From Tritonibacter mobilis (lineage in GTDB: Bacteria; Pseudomonadota; Alphaproteobacteria; Rhodobacterales; Rhodobacteraceae), in NCBI RefSeq assembly GCF_001681715.1, contig NZ_LNWY01000032.1, positions 1-52,509 of the forward strand: 52,509 nt of DNA, in the 5' to 3' direction. The translations under genes were made by a program, and so were the position numbers. The notes beneath the pieces are model-generated. The model saw nothing but the letters and a program-made list of their open reading frames with translations, made no database searches and was not told the DNA's origin. Of this stretch, positions 35,957 to 48,079 are shown one piece after another; the first letter of the stretch is position 1, and every line of letters starts with the position of its first letter.

Positions 35957-35975
35957 TGTCTGCATGATGCAGACA
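35957..35975. promoter_or_regulatory. Perfect 19-bp palindrome just upstream of acnA
   Basis: TGTCTGCATGATGCAGACA: perfect 8-bp arms with a 3-bp centre, 44 bases before the acnA start. The position fits an operator over or just after the promoter, or an RNA hairpin in the leader. Confidence 0.55.
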
Positions 35976-36018
35976 AGCAGCAGCGAAGTCCCTAATTGCA
36001 CTCACGAGGGAGGCCAAC

Positions 36019-38766
<2,748 letters not shown>

Positions 38767-38795
38767 TCTACGCATCCAGACTTTGCGATATGTTG

Positions 38796-38823
38796 AAAGG
38801 GCGGCACAGGATGCCGCCCTTTT
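38796..38823 (+). terminator. Terminator of acnA
   Basis: An 11-bp perfect stem (AAAGGGCGGCA / TGCCGCCCTTT, 5-nt loop) with a TTTT tail, 30 bases past the stop. Confidence 0.9.
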
Positions 38824-38908
38824 CCGTTATGTTTACGTTGGTAATGTAAGAATAACGAAAATTGTATTAGGATGCCGTCAGTTAAGGCGACAAAACGCGA
38901 GGCGCAAA

Positions 38909-39256
38909 ATGATCGCTGTCTTCACCAGATATTACCCGCACCGGGAAAATTTCGACGAAGTTCTCGAACTTGCAGCCGCTCTGGCGCGCGATGAGAAGCG
39001 CCAGCGCGTGGGCTGCTTTGAAACCCGGCTGTTTTGCGACCGGGAAGGCGGTGAAATAAAATCCGTAAGCCTCTGGGAAAACAAAGAGATCTTTGACGCC
39101 TATGTGGATGTGATTATCGCGGATGGCTCCTTGATGGAGTTCCAGTCCCGCTATCTGCGTCGTGAAATCGACACCCAGTCCTATGATACGGTCGATATGG
39201 GGGTCATCGGGCAGTTGCCCCATGACACCGAACTTCAGCGCCGCTTCGGCACCTGA
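38909..39256 (+). CDS. ABM-like (dimeric alpha/beta barrel) small protein
   Basis: A 115-residue protein that looks like an antibiotic-biosynthesis-monooxygenase-type ferredoxin-like fold: MIAVFTRYYPHRENFDEVLELAAALARDEK, a central GCFETRLFCDREGGEIKSVSLWENKEIFDAYV and a C-terminal tail. Such proteins act as heme-degrading or quinone monooxygenases, or simply bind small molecules; no catalytic residues can be named. GAGG lies eight bases before the ATG at 38909. A long open stretch runs upstream through acnA in another frame and is not coding. Confidence 0.65.
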   Translation: MIAVFTRYYPHRENFDEVLELAAALARDEKRQRVGCFETRLFCDREGGEIKSVSLWENKEIFDAYVDVIIADGSLMEFQSRYLRREIDTQSYDTVDMGVIGQLPHDTELQRRFGT

Positions 39257-39333
39257 CGCATCAACACGGTTGGCCGCTTGCATCACTGAGCGGTAGAGGG
39301 TTCACTGCGTCTATCCCAACGCAGGAGTACCTC

Positions 39334-40038
39334 ATGACACGCACGGTCCTTATTACGGGTGGCACCTATGGCATTGGACGCGCAATTGCCGCAAAATTTG
39401 CCGCTGACCACAATGTCCTGCGTTCCTATCAAAAGACAAAGCCCTCTGACGATCTTGAGGCCCAGAGCAATGTGCTCTCTTATTCTTGTGATTTGTTGCA
39501 GGATGGCAGTGCCGAAAATCTGGTGGCCCGAGCGATGGATCATTTTGGGCGCATTGATGTCATCGTTAACAATGCCGGGCTTGTTCGTAGCACCCCAATA
39601 GAGAGCTTTAACGCCGAGGCACACCGGCAGGTGTTTGAGTTAAACGCCATCGCCCCCCAAGCGCTGTTGACGGCAGCATTGCCGCATCTGAGTGCGGGGG
39701 CTGCGATCGTCAATATCTCCTCGATGAACGCGGATCTGCCACCGCGCGGGGCGGCGACCTACGGGGCCAGCAAGGCTGCGCTCAATCTCTGGACCAAGGC
39801 GATGGCAAAAGAGCTCGGCCCGCAGGGCATCCGTGTCAATGCGGTGGCACCGGGGGCGATCAACGTCCCCGAAGCGCCCCGTTCCGACGATTTAACGCAA
39901 CTGTTTGTCAAGGACACCGCCCTTGGACGCCCCGGCACGCCGGAGGACATCGCAAAGGCGGTGCGTTTTCTGGCCTCAGACGAGGCCAGCTTCATCACCG
40001 GTGAGATCCTAACTGTCGCGGGCGGTTACAGGTTGTAA
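39334..40038 (+). CDS. Short-chain dehydrogenase/reductase
   Basis: A 234-residue classical SDR oxidoreductase. The NAD(P)-binding GGTYGIG is at residues 9-15, the structural NNAG near 80, the catalytic Ser in VNISSMNAD, and YGASK as the YxxxK pair. AGGAG lies six bases before the ATG. The substrate is not evident; the closest style is the 3-oxoacyl-ACP/sugar dehydrogenase group. Convergent with ccmG, six bases apart. Confidence 0.9.
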   Translation: MTRTVLITGGTYGIGRAIAAKFAADHNVLRSYQKTKPSDDLEAQSNVLSYSCDLLQDGSAENLVARAMDHFGRIDVIVNNAGLVRSTPIESFNAEAHRQVFELNAIAPQALLTAALPHLSAGAAIVNISSMNADLPPRGAATYGASKAALNLWTKAMAKELGPQGIRVNAVAPGAINVPEAPRSDDLTQLFVKDTALGRPGTPEDIAKAVRFLASDEASFITGEILTVAGGYRL

Positions 40039-40044
40039 CCGCGC

Positions 40045-40581
40045 CTATTGCGCCGCCTTTTCCATCGCCGGGCGAATGGTCTCTTCCAGCACACGGCTGG
40101 TGATCGGCCCGGCAAAGCGCAGCACGATGGTGCCCTCGCCGTCAATCACATAGGTTTCCGGCACGCCGTACAGCCCCCAGTCCAGTGCCATCCGGCCCTG
40201 CTCGTCCCGGCCGACTGCAGCGTAAGGATCGCCCAGTTCCTCAAGGAAGCTCTGCGCGTTGCCCAGCTGATCCTTGTAGTTCACCCCGTAAATCGGCACG
40301 CCCTCTTCCGAGAGCGCCGTCAGGCTGGGGTGTTCGGCGCGGCAAGGACCACACCAGCTGGCCCAATAGTTCACCAGCTTGACCTCACCATCGCGCAGTG
40401 TGGCGTCGTCAAAATTCTCTTTGCCGGGGAACTCATTCAGCGCCACTGGCGGGGCGGTTTTGCCTTCGCGCGCCGAGGGCAGGCTTTCGGGGTCTTCACG
40501 TCCCATGCCCACGAGGGCGAGGCCCACAAACGCTGCAAACACCACGACAGGAATAGCCATCATCGGCGAGATTTTAGCCAT
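40045..40581 (-). CDS. ccmG: Cytochrome c biogenesis thioredoxin CcmG (DsbE)
   Basis: A membrane-anchored periplasmic thioredoxin that keeps apocytochrome c or CcmH cysteines reduced for heme attachment. The 178-residue chain has an N-terminal membrane helix (about 6-25), the active site WCGPC with Cys77 and Cys80, and a later YGVPETYVID with the cis-proline. The ATG at 40581 overlaps the stop of ccmD by eight bases; a TTG seven codons upstream is less likely. Last gene of the ccmABCDG run; ccmE, ccmF and ccmH are not in the window. Confidence 0.95.
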   Translation of the reverse strand: MAKISPMMAIPVVVFAAFVGLALVGMGREDPESLPSAREGKTAPPVALNEFPGKENFDDATLRDGEVKLVNYWASWCGPCRAEHPSLTALSEEGVPIYGVNYKDQLGNAQSFLEELGDPYAAVGRDEQGRMALDWGLYGVPETYVIDGEGTIVLRFAGPITSRVLEETIRPAMEKAAQ

Positions 40582-40729
40582 TGCGGCGCATCCTTTCCTC
40601 AACCTGTTTCAAGTCTGCCCGTACTTTTGCGCCGCGCATCAAGGTCATCACCAAGAGCGCCAGCAACAGCAGCAGCGACACCCCATAAGCGGACAGCACG
40701 GTGTCGGCATATTTCCCCAGATCAGGCAT
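40574..40729 (-). CDS. ccmD: Heme exporter protein CcmD
   Basis: A 51-residue protein beginning MPDLGKYADTVLSAYG and containing one membrane helix (LLLLLALLVMTLM), followed by a basic tail ending MRRNG. CcmD stabilises the CcmABC complex and helps release holo-CcmE. The size, single helix and position are diagnostic. It overlaps the end of ccmC and the start of ccmG by eight bases each, so the three are translationally coupled. Confidence 0.92.
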   Translation of the reverse strand: MPDLGKYADTVLSAYGVSLLLLLALLVMTLMRGAKVRADLKQVEERMRRNG

Positions 40730-41456
40730 CCATCATCCTTTCCCGCGCGATCAGTGCAGACATCCGGCGCGCACGAATTTCGGTGCCAGTGCGATAGAGC
40801 ACCAGCGCAACAAACAACAAGCCGAACCCGGCCATGCAGGCATAAAGCGGAAAGGCAAAAACATCCGCGACATTCTCTTCCTTATCAAGCGACAGCGATG
40901 CCCCCTGATGCAGGCCCTGGTTCCAGAAATTGACCGCATAACGCGACAGGACAGCAAAAACCGACCCCACCAAGCAGAGAATCGAGGTCAGATCTGCGGC
41001 AGTGTCGGGATTATCAATCGCCTCCCACAGCGCGATATAGCCAAGGTAGAACAGGAACAGCACGAGGAACGAGGTAAGTCGCGGATCCCACGCCCACCAC
41101 GTGCCCCACATCGGTTGGCCCCAGATCGCGCCGGTAATCAGAGCAATCAGCGTCATCACCACGCCCACGGGCGCGGCGGCCTTGGCGGCCAGTGCGCTCA
41201 CGTGATGGCGGCGGATCACCCAGATCAGCGAGGCCACCAGCATCATGAACCATGCATTGATCGCCATCAGTGCGGCGGGCACATGCAGGTAGATGATCTT
41301 GACGGTAGAGCCCTGCCGGTAATCATCCGGCGTGAAGAAGAATCCCCAGATCAACCCGCCCACAATACATGCGCCTGCTGCCACCCAGAGGGCTGGCAAC
41401 ACGCGCTCGCTGGTGCGCAGGAACTTCTTCGGATTGGCATATTCCCAGATCGACAT
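40722..41456 (-). CDS. ccmC: Heme-handling protein CcmC
   Basis: An inner-membrane protein that delivers heme to CcmE. The 244 residues contain six membrane helices and the tryptophan-rich heme motif WGTWWAWDPRLT, flanked by the conserved His ligands in YLHVPAA and near NFWNQGLHQG. It lies 44 bases after ccmB and overlaps ccmD. Confidence 0.97.
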   Translation of the reverse strand: MSIWEYANPKKFLRTSERVLPALWVAAGACIVGGLIWGFFFTPDDYRQGSTVKIIYLHVPAALMAINAWFMMLVASLIWVIRRHHVSALAAKAAAPVGVVMTLIALITGAIWGQPMWGTWWAWDPRLTSFLVLFLFYLGYIALWEAIDNPDTAADLTSILCLVGSVFAVLSRYAVNFWNQGLHQGASLSLDKEENVADVFAFPLYACMAGFGLLFVALVLYRTGTEIRARRMSALIARERMMDA

Positions 41457-41500
41457 GGTGGCTATCTAGCTCTTGTTTCCGGTCATCACAATCACCGCCA

Positions 41501-42157
41501 TCAGCGCAAATTGACGCGCAGCACGGCAGCGGAGGCAAAGGGCAAAAGGGCGATGGTGCCAAGAGTAATCCCAGCCAACATCAACAGGGGAGTTTCCACG
41601 CTCATACCTGAGGCTCCCCGGCGGGCGACTTCGGCGCCAAAAATCAAGGTCGGCACATAAAGCGGCATCACCAGAAGCGACAACAGCAAACCGCCACGTT
41701 TCAGCCCCACAGTCAGCGCCGCGCCAAAGGTGCCAACCACCGACAGCGCCGGGGTGCCAATCAACAGCGACAGCGTGATCCAGAGATATCCGCCAGCAGG
41801 CAAGTTCAGCAGCACCCCCAGCACAGGCGCAGCCAGAACCAGCGGCAGCCCGGTGGTCAGCCAATGCGCCAACGCCTTGATGCTCAACACACCTTCGAGC
41901 GGCAAGGGGGCCGTGGCCAGCAAATCGAGCGAGCCATCCTCCCAATCCAGTGCCAAGAGGCGATCCAGCGACAACAGGCACGCCAACAAGGCTCCGAGCC
42001 ACAGGATCCCCGGCGCAATCAACGACAGCGTGTCGGAGTTCGGCCCGACTGAGAACGGCACCATCACCGTCACGATCAAAAAGAACGCAAGGCCTAAGCC
42101 AAAGCCGCCCCCGGCGCGAAAGGCCAGCCGCAAATCCCGAACCAGCAGCGCGATCAC
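41501..42157 (-). CDS. ccmB: Heme exporter protein CcmB
   Basis: Membrane subunit of the CcmAB ABC transporter of cytochrome c maturation, which releases holo-CcmE from CcmC. The 218 residues contain six hydrophobic helices and the family stretches [16 protein letters not shown] and [21 protein letters not shown]. It starts with GTG, overlapping the ccmA stop by four bases (GTGA). Confidence 0.96.
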   Translation of the reverse strand: MIALLVRDLRLAFRAGGGFGLGLAFFLIVTVMVPFSVGPNSDTLSLIAPGILWLGALLACLLSLDRLLALDWEDGSLDLLATAPLPLEGVLSIKALAHWLTTGLPLVLAAPVLGVLLNLPAGGYLWITLSLLIGTPALSVVGTFGAALTVGLKRGGLLLSLLVMPLYVPTLIFGAEVARRGASGMSVETPLLMLAGITLGTIALLPFASAAVLRVNLR

Positions 42158-42768
42158 AAGAAGCCCCCCGCGTCATCCGCATCAAAGGCCGGAAGCTTTG
42201 CCTTGAACGGGGCAAGGTCCAGAACACGCCCCTCGATCCCGAGATCAATATGGGTCGCCATGATCGCCGCTCCGCCCGCCGCCAGATGGCTGCGAATGGT
42301 CGAGGCAAATAATTGAACGGAGGCTGCATCCAAACTGACGGTGGGTTCATCCAAAATCCAGAGCCGCCGCCCCGTGACCATCAGCCGCGCCAAGGACAGG
42401 CGGCGCTTTTGCCCCGCAGACAGCCCCCCAGCCGGACGGTCCCGCAGCGAAGCCAGATCAAACGCCCTAATCGCAGCTTCAGGGTCGCCGCCCCCAAACA
42501 CCCGCGCCCAGAAGGCGAGGTTTTCGTCCACCGTCAGCGTCAACTTCAACCCATCCGCATGGGCCGCATAAGCGATATCATCTACGTCCCCGAGGATTTC
42601 ACCACAGAGCGGCGGTTGCAGGCGCGCAAGCGTGCGCAACAGCGTGGTCTTGCCAATCCCGTTAGGGCCGCGCAACACCAGCGCCTCGCCCGACGAGAGC
42701 GCAAATTGCACCCCTGCCAGCACCGGCATCCCGCCCCGGCTTACCCCAAGATCCCTGACCGCAATCAT
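42154..42768 (-). CDS. ccmA: Heme exporter ATP-binding protein CcmA
   Basis: ATPase subunit of CcmAB. The 204 residues include Walker [10 protein letters not shown], the ABC signature [14 protein letters not shown] (LSAGQ form) and Walker [13 protein letters not shown]. It opens the ccmABCDG run, 87 bases after the Mth938-like gene, and is translationally coupled to ccmB. Confidence 0.96.
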   Translation of the reverse strand: MIAVRDLGVSRGGMPVLAGVQFALSSGEALVLRGPNGIGKTTLLRTLARLQPPLCGEILGDVDDIAYAAHADGLKLTLTVDENLAFWARVFGGGDPEAAIRAFDLASLRDRPAGGLSAGQKRRLSLARLMVTGRRLWILDEPTVSLDAASVQLFASTIRSHLAAGGAAIMATHIDLGIEGRVLDLAPFKAKLPAFDADDAGGFL

Positions 42769-42855
42769 GTTTGTTCCGATTTGTTGCTCTTCTGGCCCAA
42801 CGCCTTATCACGGCTCAGCAAAAGCAGCGATAGCCCCGCACCGCCTTGCGCCAGA

Positions 42856-43209
42856 TCAAACCGGCAGTGCTGCCAGTGCAATACGCCGGCCTTCGGACAA
42901 AAGCACATTATAGGTACGGCAGGCAGCGGGAGAGTTCATCACCTCAACCCCCAATCCCGCCTCTTCCAGCACCTGACGCAGCTCACTTGGGATATGCGCA
43001 ATCTCAGCCCCGGTGCCGATGAACAGAACATCCACGTCTCCCGCCAGCGCCAACAAAGACGCCTGATCGGTATACCCACCCCAAGTGGATGTCCCCTTCG
43101 CCCCGGTCAGGATAGCGCCGTCCTTGACCTCACCACCGACGCGAAAGAATCCCGCACCATATCCATCAATTGGTACGGCATCGGAATAGACCACTTCATT
43201 GAGGCGCAT
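42856..43209 (-). CDS. Mth938-like / NDUFAF3-related protein
   Basis: A 117-residue Mth938-domain (DUF498) protein, related to the mitochondrial complex I assembly factor NDUFAF3. Recognisable stretches are AVPIDGYGAGFFRVGG, ALAGDVDVLFIGTGAEI and MNSPAACRTYNVLLSEGR. The ATG at 43209 has AGGAG seven bases upstream; a longer frame reaching 43419 runs through the palindromic repeat and is not coding. The placement between secDF and ccmA is a conserved Rhodobacterales arrangement. Confidence 0.88.
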   Translation of the reverse strand: MRLNEVVYSDAVPIDGYGAGFFRVGGEVKDGAILTGAKGTSTWGGYTDQASLLALAGDVDVLFIGTGAEIAHIPSELRQVLEEAGLGVEVMNSPAACRTYNVLLSEGRRIALAALPV

Positions 43210-43348
43210 AGCGGATCTCCTGTCAGCATGTTCGCCCCTCTGAATATCACGCCAATACCACCTTCGAAACCAACAAGTGAGAAAGCGCGGCTCTGCCTCG
43301 CGCTCCGAGGTATTTAGAAAAAGATGAAGCCCTGCTTCTTCTAACCCC

Positions 43349-43380
43349 AAATATCCCGGGGGTCTGGGGGCAGCGCCCCC
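43349..43380. repeat. Palindromic repeat, intergenic copy
   Basis: AAATATCCCGGGGG, three bases, GGGGGCAGCGCCCCC. Both blocks are identical to the copy inside nnr at 18777-18819; only the spacer differs (3 against 14 bases). It lies upstream of the Mth938-like gene in a 258-bp gap that also holds the secF terminator. Confidence 0.8.
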
Positions 43381-43419
43381 AGCACGCATCGCCGCACATA
43401 GAACCTTGCTGAAATGCAA

Positions 43420-43446
43420 ACAGCCGCAGCATCACGCTGCGGCTGT
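43420..43446 (-). terminator. Terminator of secDF
   Basis: An 11-bp perfect stem (ACAGCCGCAGC / GCTGCGGCTGT, 5-nt loop) 22 bases past the secF stop, with a minus-strand tail TTGCATTTC. It separates secDF from the Mth938-ccm genes. Confidence 0.75.
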
Positions 43447-43467
43447 CTCAGGGTCATAGTGCGCCAA

Positions 43468-44436
43468 TCAGGCGTCGATATTGGCGAACTGATTGCCTGT
43501 GGTGTCGTTGTTCTTGGTCCAGTCGCGCTTTACGCCCAGCCACAGCAGGATGGTGGAGGCCACGAAGATCGACGAATAGGTCCCGACCACAACGCCCCAG
43601 ATCATCGCAAAGACAAACCCGCGGATCACGTCGCCGCCCAGAACATAGAGCGAGATCAGCGCCAGCAATGTTGTCACAGAGGTCATCATTGTCCGGCTCA
43701 GTGTCTCGTTGATCGAGATGTTCAGGACCTCGGCCAGCGGCTTTTGTTTGTAGCGGCGCAGGTTCTCTCGTACCCGGTCAAACACCACCACAGTATCGTT
43801 CAACGAATAGCCCACAATGGTCAGAAGGGCCGCGATGATCGCAAGGTCGAACTTGATCTGCAGTTCGGAGAACACGCCGATGGTCAGGATCACATCGTGC
43901 ACAAGCGCCGCCACTGCACCAAGGGCAAACTGCCACTCAAACCGCAACCAGATATAGACAAGCACCGCGCCGATGGCCAAAGCCACCGCCATGATCGCCG
44001 TCTGTACCAATTCGCCCGAAACCTTCGGGCCGACGCTTTCGACCGAGATGAACTTGATCCCCGGCGCAACCGCATCCAGCGCGCCTTGCACATCGGCGAT
44101 AACGGTACTGGACAATGCCTCACCGTCTTCCTGCGCCTCAATGCGGATCATGGCGACATGCTGATCTTCGTCAAACGTCGGATCAAACACCTCAGTGATA
44201 GTGATGTCGCCCAGTTCCAGCGGCGCGATGGCATCGCGGTAAACCCCGATATCAAGATCCTGCGTCGCCTCGGTGCGGATGGTGGTGCCGCCCCGGAAGT
44301 CGATGCCAAAGTTCAGCCCCTGCAGCGCAAAGGAGGCAAAGCCGATCACGACCATCATGGCAGAGATGCCGAGCCAGAGCTTCCACAGCCTGAAGAAATC
44401 GAAGGAGGTTCCTTCGGGTACCAGTTTCAAGCGCAT
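43468..44436 (-). CDS. secF: Protein translocase subunit SecF
   Basis: An RND-type membrane protein that, with SecD, uses the proton gradient to help pull proteins through SecYEG. The 322-residue chain has six membrane helices, the N-terminal IDFRGGTTIR after helix 1, and the family block DTVVVFDRVRENLR. It starts three bases after the secD stop, with GAGG upstream. Confidence 0.98.
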   Translation of the reverse strand: MRLKLVPEGTSFDFFRLWKLWLGISAMMVVIGFASFALQGLNFGIDFRGGTTIRTEATQDLDIGVYRDAIAPLELGDITITEVFDPTFDEDQHVAMIRIEAQEDGEALSSTVIADVQGALDAVAPGIKFISVESVGPKVSGELVQTAIMAVALAIGAVLVYIWLRFEWQFALGAVAALVHDVILTIGVFSELQIKFDLAIIAALLTIVGYSLNDTVVVFDRVRENLRRYKQKPLAEVLNISINETLSRTMMTSVTTLLALISLYVLGGDVIRGFVFAMIWGVVVGTYSSIFVASTILLWLGVKRDWTKNNDTTGNQFANIDA

Positions 44437-44439
44437 CAG

Positions 44440-46104
44440 TTACACCTCGATGGTTTTGGGACGGCGACGTTCGAACCACATCACGATGATCAGTCGGGTG
44501 ACGAAAATCGCGGTGAAGACCGAGGTCAGAATGCCGAGGCCAAGGGTAATGGCAAAGCCACGCACCGGGCCGGAGCCGATTGCGAAGAGGATCACGGCGG
44601 TGATGAAGGTGGTGATATTGGCATCCACGATCGCCGAGAGCGCCTTGGCGTAGCCCTCGTCAATCGCGCGCGCCGGACCCCGCCCTGCCTTTAGTTCTTC
44701 GCGGATGCGTTCAAAGATCAGCACATTGGCGTCCACCGCCATACCCACTGTCAGAACGATACCGGCGATGCCCGGAAGGGTCAGCGTGCCGCCAATCAGG
44801 CTTAGCGCGCCGAAAATCAGCGCGATGTTCAAAATCAGCGCGATATTGGCAAAGAAGCCAAACAGACCGTAACTCAGCACCATAAAGACCAGCACGGCGG
44901 CAAAGGCGACAACAGTCGCCACCTTACCCGCATCAATACTGTCCTGACCAAGCTCCGGGCCGATGGTGCGCTCTTCGAGGAATTGCAACTCCGCAGGCAG
45001 CGCGCCCGCGCGCAGCAGCACCGCAAGCTGGGTGCTGTCCTCAACGCTGAAGTTCCCGGTGATAATGCCGGAGCCACCGGGGATATGCGAGCGGATCACC
45101 GGAGCGGAGATCACCTCGTCGTCGAGCACAATGGCAAAGGGTGCGCCGATGTTTTGCGCCGTGTAGTCGCCAAATTTACGGGCCCCCGCCGTATTAAAGC
45201 GGAAATTCACTGCAGGCTGGCCATTCTGATCAAAGGCAGGCTGCGCGTCGACCAATTCCTCGCCGGTGACCACAGGCGCGGATTCTACCGTGTAGTAGGT
45301 GCCCGGCTCATCAATCGACGGGATCAACTTATTGCCGATCCCCGCGCTGGCATCAGCGTCAGAGCCACGGCTCACCACCGGATTAAACGTCAGTTGCGCG
45401 GTGGTGCCGATGATCTCTTTCAGCTCGGCGGCGGACCCAATCCCCGGCACCTGAATGAGGATCCGGTCGCTGCCCTGGCGCTGGATGGTGGGCTCACGGG
45501 TGCCAACCTCGTCGATCCGGCGGCGGATGATTTCAAGCGACTGGCGCACGGTGCGATCGTCAGAGGCGAGTTTTTCCTCATCCGAAAGCGCAATGGTGAT
45601 CACATCCCCCTGCCCGCTGACGGTAATGTCGGTAGCGCCCGCCCCGGTGAGCGAGGTCACCGGATTGGCCAGACCGCGCACCAGTTCAAGGGCGCGGCTC
45701 ATGCCCGCAGCATCCGACAGGCGCAGACGAATCTGATCCGCGGGTGCCTCGGGGATGCGGCGAAACGTGCCGATGGTGCCGCGCTCATCACGCAAGACAT
45801 TGCGCACCTCGGGCCAGAGCGCATCCATCCGAGCGGTGTAGACATCGCTGACCTGAACTTCGGCCAGAAGATGCGCGCCACCGCGCAGGTCAAGACCGAG
45901 GTTCACAAGCCCCGAGGGCATCCACTCGGGCCATTGCTCGGCCACGGTCAGACGCTCAGGGGTTTCGCCCTCAACCTCAATTTGGGCCCAGGCGTCATTG
46001 GATTGTTCCACACGGGTGTAGAACGCATTGGGCAGGGCAGCCAAAAGGCCGGCCACGCAGACCAGCCAGATGAGCACCCTCTTCCAGGTATCAATTTGCA
46101 GCAT
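44440..46104 (-). CDS. secD: Protein translocase subunit SecD
   Basis: Partner of SecF. The 554-residue protein has helix 1 (about 10-28), a large periplasmic part with LGLDLRGGAHLLAEV and the P1 head domain, and five C-terminal helices with the signatures GMAVDANVLIFERIREEL and IDEGYAKALSAIVDANITT. AGGGTA lies directly before the ATG. It sits between yajC and secF in the standard operon. Confidence 0.98.
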   Translation of the reverse strand: MLQIDTWKRVLIWLVCVAGLLAALPNAFYTRVEQSNDAWAQIEVEGETPERLTVAEQWPEWMPSGLVNLGLDLRGGAHLLAEVQVSDVYTARMDALWPEVRNVLRDERGTIGTFRRIPEAPADQIRLRLSDAAGMSRALELVRGLANPVTSLTGAGATDITVSGQGDVITIALSDEEKLASDDRTVRQSLEIIRRRIDEVGTREPTIQRQGSDRILIQVPGIGSAAELKEIIGTTAQLTFNPVVSRGSDADASAGIGNKLIPSIDEPGTYYTVESAPVVTGEELVDAQPAFDQNGQPAVNFRFNTAGARKFGDYTAQNIGAPFAIVLDDEVISAPVIRSHIPGGSGIITGNFSVEDSTQLAVLLRAGALPAELQFLEERTIGPELGQDSIDAGKVATVVAFAAVLVFMVLSYGLFGFFANIALILNIALIFGALSLIGGTLTLPGIAGIVLTVGMAVDANVLIFERIREELKAGRGPARAIDEGYAKALSAIVDANITTFITAVILFAIGSGPVRGFAITLGLGILTSVFTAIFVTRLIIVMWFERRRPKTIEV

Positions 46105-46138
46105 TACCCTGCCTTTTCAGTAGCGTGCGAGGCGAGGC

Positions 46139-46423
46139 TCAGGATGCGGGCTCGGTCTTGTTCAGCACCTGAGCAATGGTGGATTTAACCACACGAACTT
46201 TCACACCCTCAGCGATCTCTACTTCAAGCTCGCCGTCTTCTTTGACCTTGGAGACCTTACCGATCACACCGCCTTGGGTGATCACCTGATCGCCACGACG
46301 CAGGGCCTCAACCATGTTTTGATGCTGCTTCATCTTTTTCTGCTGCGGACGAATGAGCAGGAAGTACATGATCGCAAAGATTAGGATCAGCGGGAGAAAC
46401 TGGGCGATTGCGCCACCATCCAT
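46139..46423 (-). CDS. yajC: Preprotein translocase accessory subunit YajC
   Basis: A small single-span protein of the SecDF-YajC complex. The 94 residues start MDGGAIAQFLPLILIFAIMY, giving one membrane helix, followed by FLLIRPQQKKMKQHQNMVEAL and a cytoplasmic tail with GVIGKV. The start at 46423 is the family start, with AAGGAAA upstream; a longer frame to 46543 is not supported. It leads the yajC-secD-secF operon. Confidence 0.97.
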   Translation of the reverse strand: MDGGAIAQFLPLILIFAIMYFLLIRPQQKKMKQHQNMVEALRRGDQVITQGGVIGKVSKVKEDGELEVEIAEGVKVRVVKSTIAQVLNKTEPAS

Positions 46424-46678
46424 AGGGTATTTCCTTCTGTCTTTGGGGGCCATCTTGGCCCCGGATTTTGCGTGGAACCTATGCGCAGCCACAGGGCTTT
46501 GCAAGGCGGGGCGGACGTGATCAGGTAGGCTTTCACTGCTCACAGGGCGCTTTTCGCTCTCCTATGCCACAGCAACCGCCACAAGATCACCGTGGGTCGG
46601 CGCTGCCCCCTTCCCCTTCGCCCCCCGCTCGGGCATAGCTAACGGCACTGATTCAAACTGCATCATAGGAGCAGACCC

Positions 46679-47971
46679 ATGCATGACATCCGTGCAATCC
46701 GCGAGAACCCGGCCGCATTTGACGCCGCCCTGGCCCGCCGTGGAGAGTCTGCCCTGTCCTCTCAGGTGCTGGAGCTGGACGAAGCCCGTCGCGCCAAGAT
46801 CCTCGCGGCAGAAACCGCGCAGGCCGATCAGAACAAAGCCGCCAAAGCCATCGGCGCCGCAAAGGCCAAAGGCGATGAAGCGGAATTTGAACGCCTGCGC
46901 GCCGAGGTCGCCGACAAAAAGGCCGAAGTTGCCACCATGCAGGCAGAGGCCAAGGAGCTGGACGCAAAGCTCACCGATATGCTGGCGCGCATCCCCAACA
47001 GCCCGGCCGAGGACGTGCCCGAGGGCGCAGACGAGGACGACAATGTCGAGGTGAAGCGCTGGGGCGATGTGCCTGCGTTCGATTTTGAACCCAAGGAGCA
47101 TTTCGAGATCGCAGGCGTCGCCAAGGCGATGGATTTCGAGACAGCCGCCAAGATCTCCGGCGCGCGCTTCGTGGTGCTGAAAGGCGCTGTCGCCCGCATT
47201 CACCGCGCATTGGCACAGTTCATGGTCGACACCCATGTGGACGAAAACGGCCTCACCGAGGTGAACTCGCCCGTATTGGTGCGTGACGAGGCGATGTACG
47301 GCACAGATAAACTGCCGAAATTCGGTGACGACAGCTATCAGACCACCAACGGCTGGTGGCTGGTGCCGACCTCTGAGGTGCCGTTGACCTATTCGGTCGC
47401 CGGTGACGTCATCGACGAAAGCACGCTGCCGATCCGCTACACGGCACATACGCTGTGCTTCCGGTCGGAAGCCGGGTCCGCTGGCAAAGACACCTCCGGC
47501 ATGCTGCGCCAGCACCAGTTCGAGAAGGTCGAGATGGTGTCGATCGTGCATCCCGAGACGTCGGATGACGAGCAAAAGCGCATGCTGGGCTGTGCCGAAG
47601 GCATCCTTGAGAAACTCGGCATTCCCTATCGCACCGTTGTGCTCTGCACTGGCGATATGGGCTTTGGCGCACGCCGCACTTTCGACATCGAAGCCTGGGT
47701 GCCCGGTCAGAACACTTACCGTGAGATTTCGTCGGTCTCCACCACCGGTGATTTCCAGGCCCGCCGCATGAACGCGCGCTTCAAGCCCGCCGATGGCGGC
47801 AAACCTGAGTTTCTGCACACGCTCAATGGCTCTGGCCTTGCGGTGGGGCGTTGTCTTATTGCGGTACTGGAAAACGGCCAGCAAGCGGATGGCTCGGTCA
47901 AACTGCCCGCAGCACTTGCGCCCTACCTTGGCGGCAAATCGACACTCACCGCTGAGGGCACGCTGGCCTGA
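46679..47971 (+). CDS. serS: Seryl-tRNA synthetase
   Basis: A class II synthetase charging tRNA-Ser and tRNA-Sec. The 430-residue chain has the N-terminal coiled-coil arm (about 30-100, rich in Ala/Glu/Lys), motif 2 with [20 protein letters not shown], and motif 3 [22 protein letters not shown] lies seven bases before the ATG. Monocistronic, with a bidirectional terminator. Confidence 0.98.
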   Translation: MHDIRAIRENPAAFDAALARRGESALSSQVLELDEARRAKILAAETAQADQNKAAKAIGAAKAKGDEAEFERLRAEVADKKAEVATMQAEAKELDAKLTDMLARIPNSPAEDVPEGADEDDNVEVKRWGDVPAFDFEPKEHFEIAGVAKAMDFETAAKISGARFVVLKGAVARIHRALAQFMVDTHVDENGLTEVNSPVLVRDEAMYGTDKLPKFGDDSYQTTNGWWLVPTSEVPLTYSVAGDVIDESTLPIRYTAHTLCFRSEAGSAGKDTSGMLRQHQFEKVEMVSIVHPETSDDEQKRMLGCAEGILEKLGIPYRTVVLCTGDMGFGARRTFDIEAWVPGQNTYREISSVSTTGDFQARRMNARFKPADGGKPEFLHTLNGSGLAVGRCLIAVLENGQQADGSVKLPAALAPYLGGKSTLTAEGTLA

Positions 47972-48002
47972 CCTTCGCGCGGCAAAGCATACATCAAACA
48001 AG

Positions 48003-48032
48003 AAAACCGGCGCTCATACAGCGCCGGTTTTT
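48003..48032. terminator. Terminator shared by serS and the HhH gene
   Basis: A 12-bp stem (AAAACCGGCGCT / AGCGCCGGTTTT, 5-nt loop) with T runs on both strands, between the convergent stops at 47971 and 48080. Confidence 0.9.
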
Positions 48033-48079
48033 CTTTTTAAAACAAGTGGATCAGGCCCGAGCTTGAGACAAACACGCGA

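Noticed and set aside
43210-43419. Longer N-terminus for the Mth938-like gene
   Set aside because: The extension is encoded by the palindromic repeat region and lies before a good AGGAG/ATG pair at 43209.
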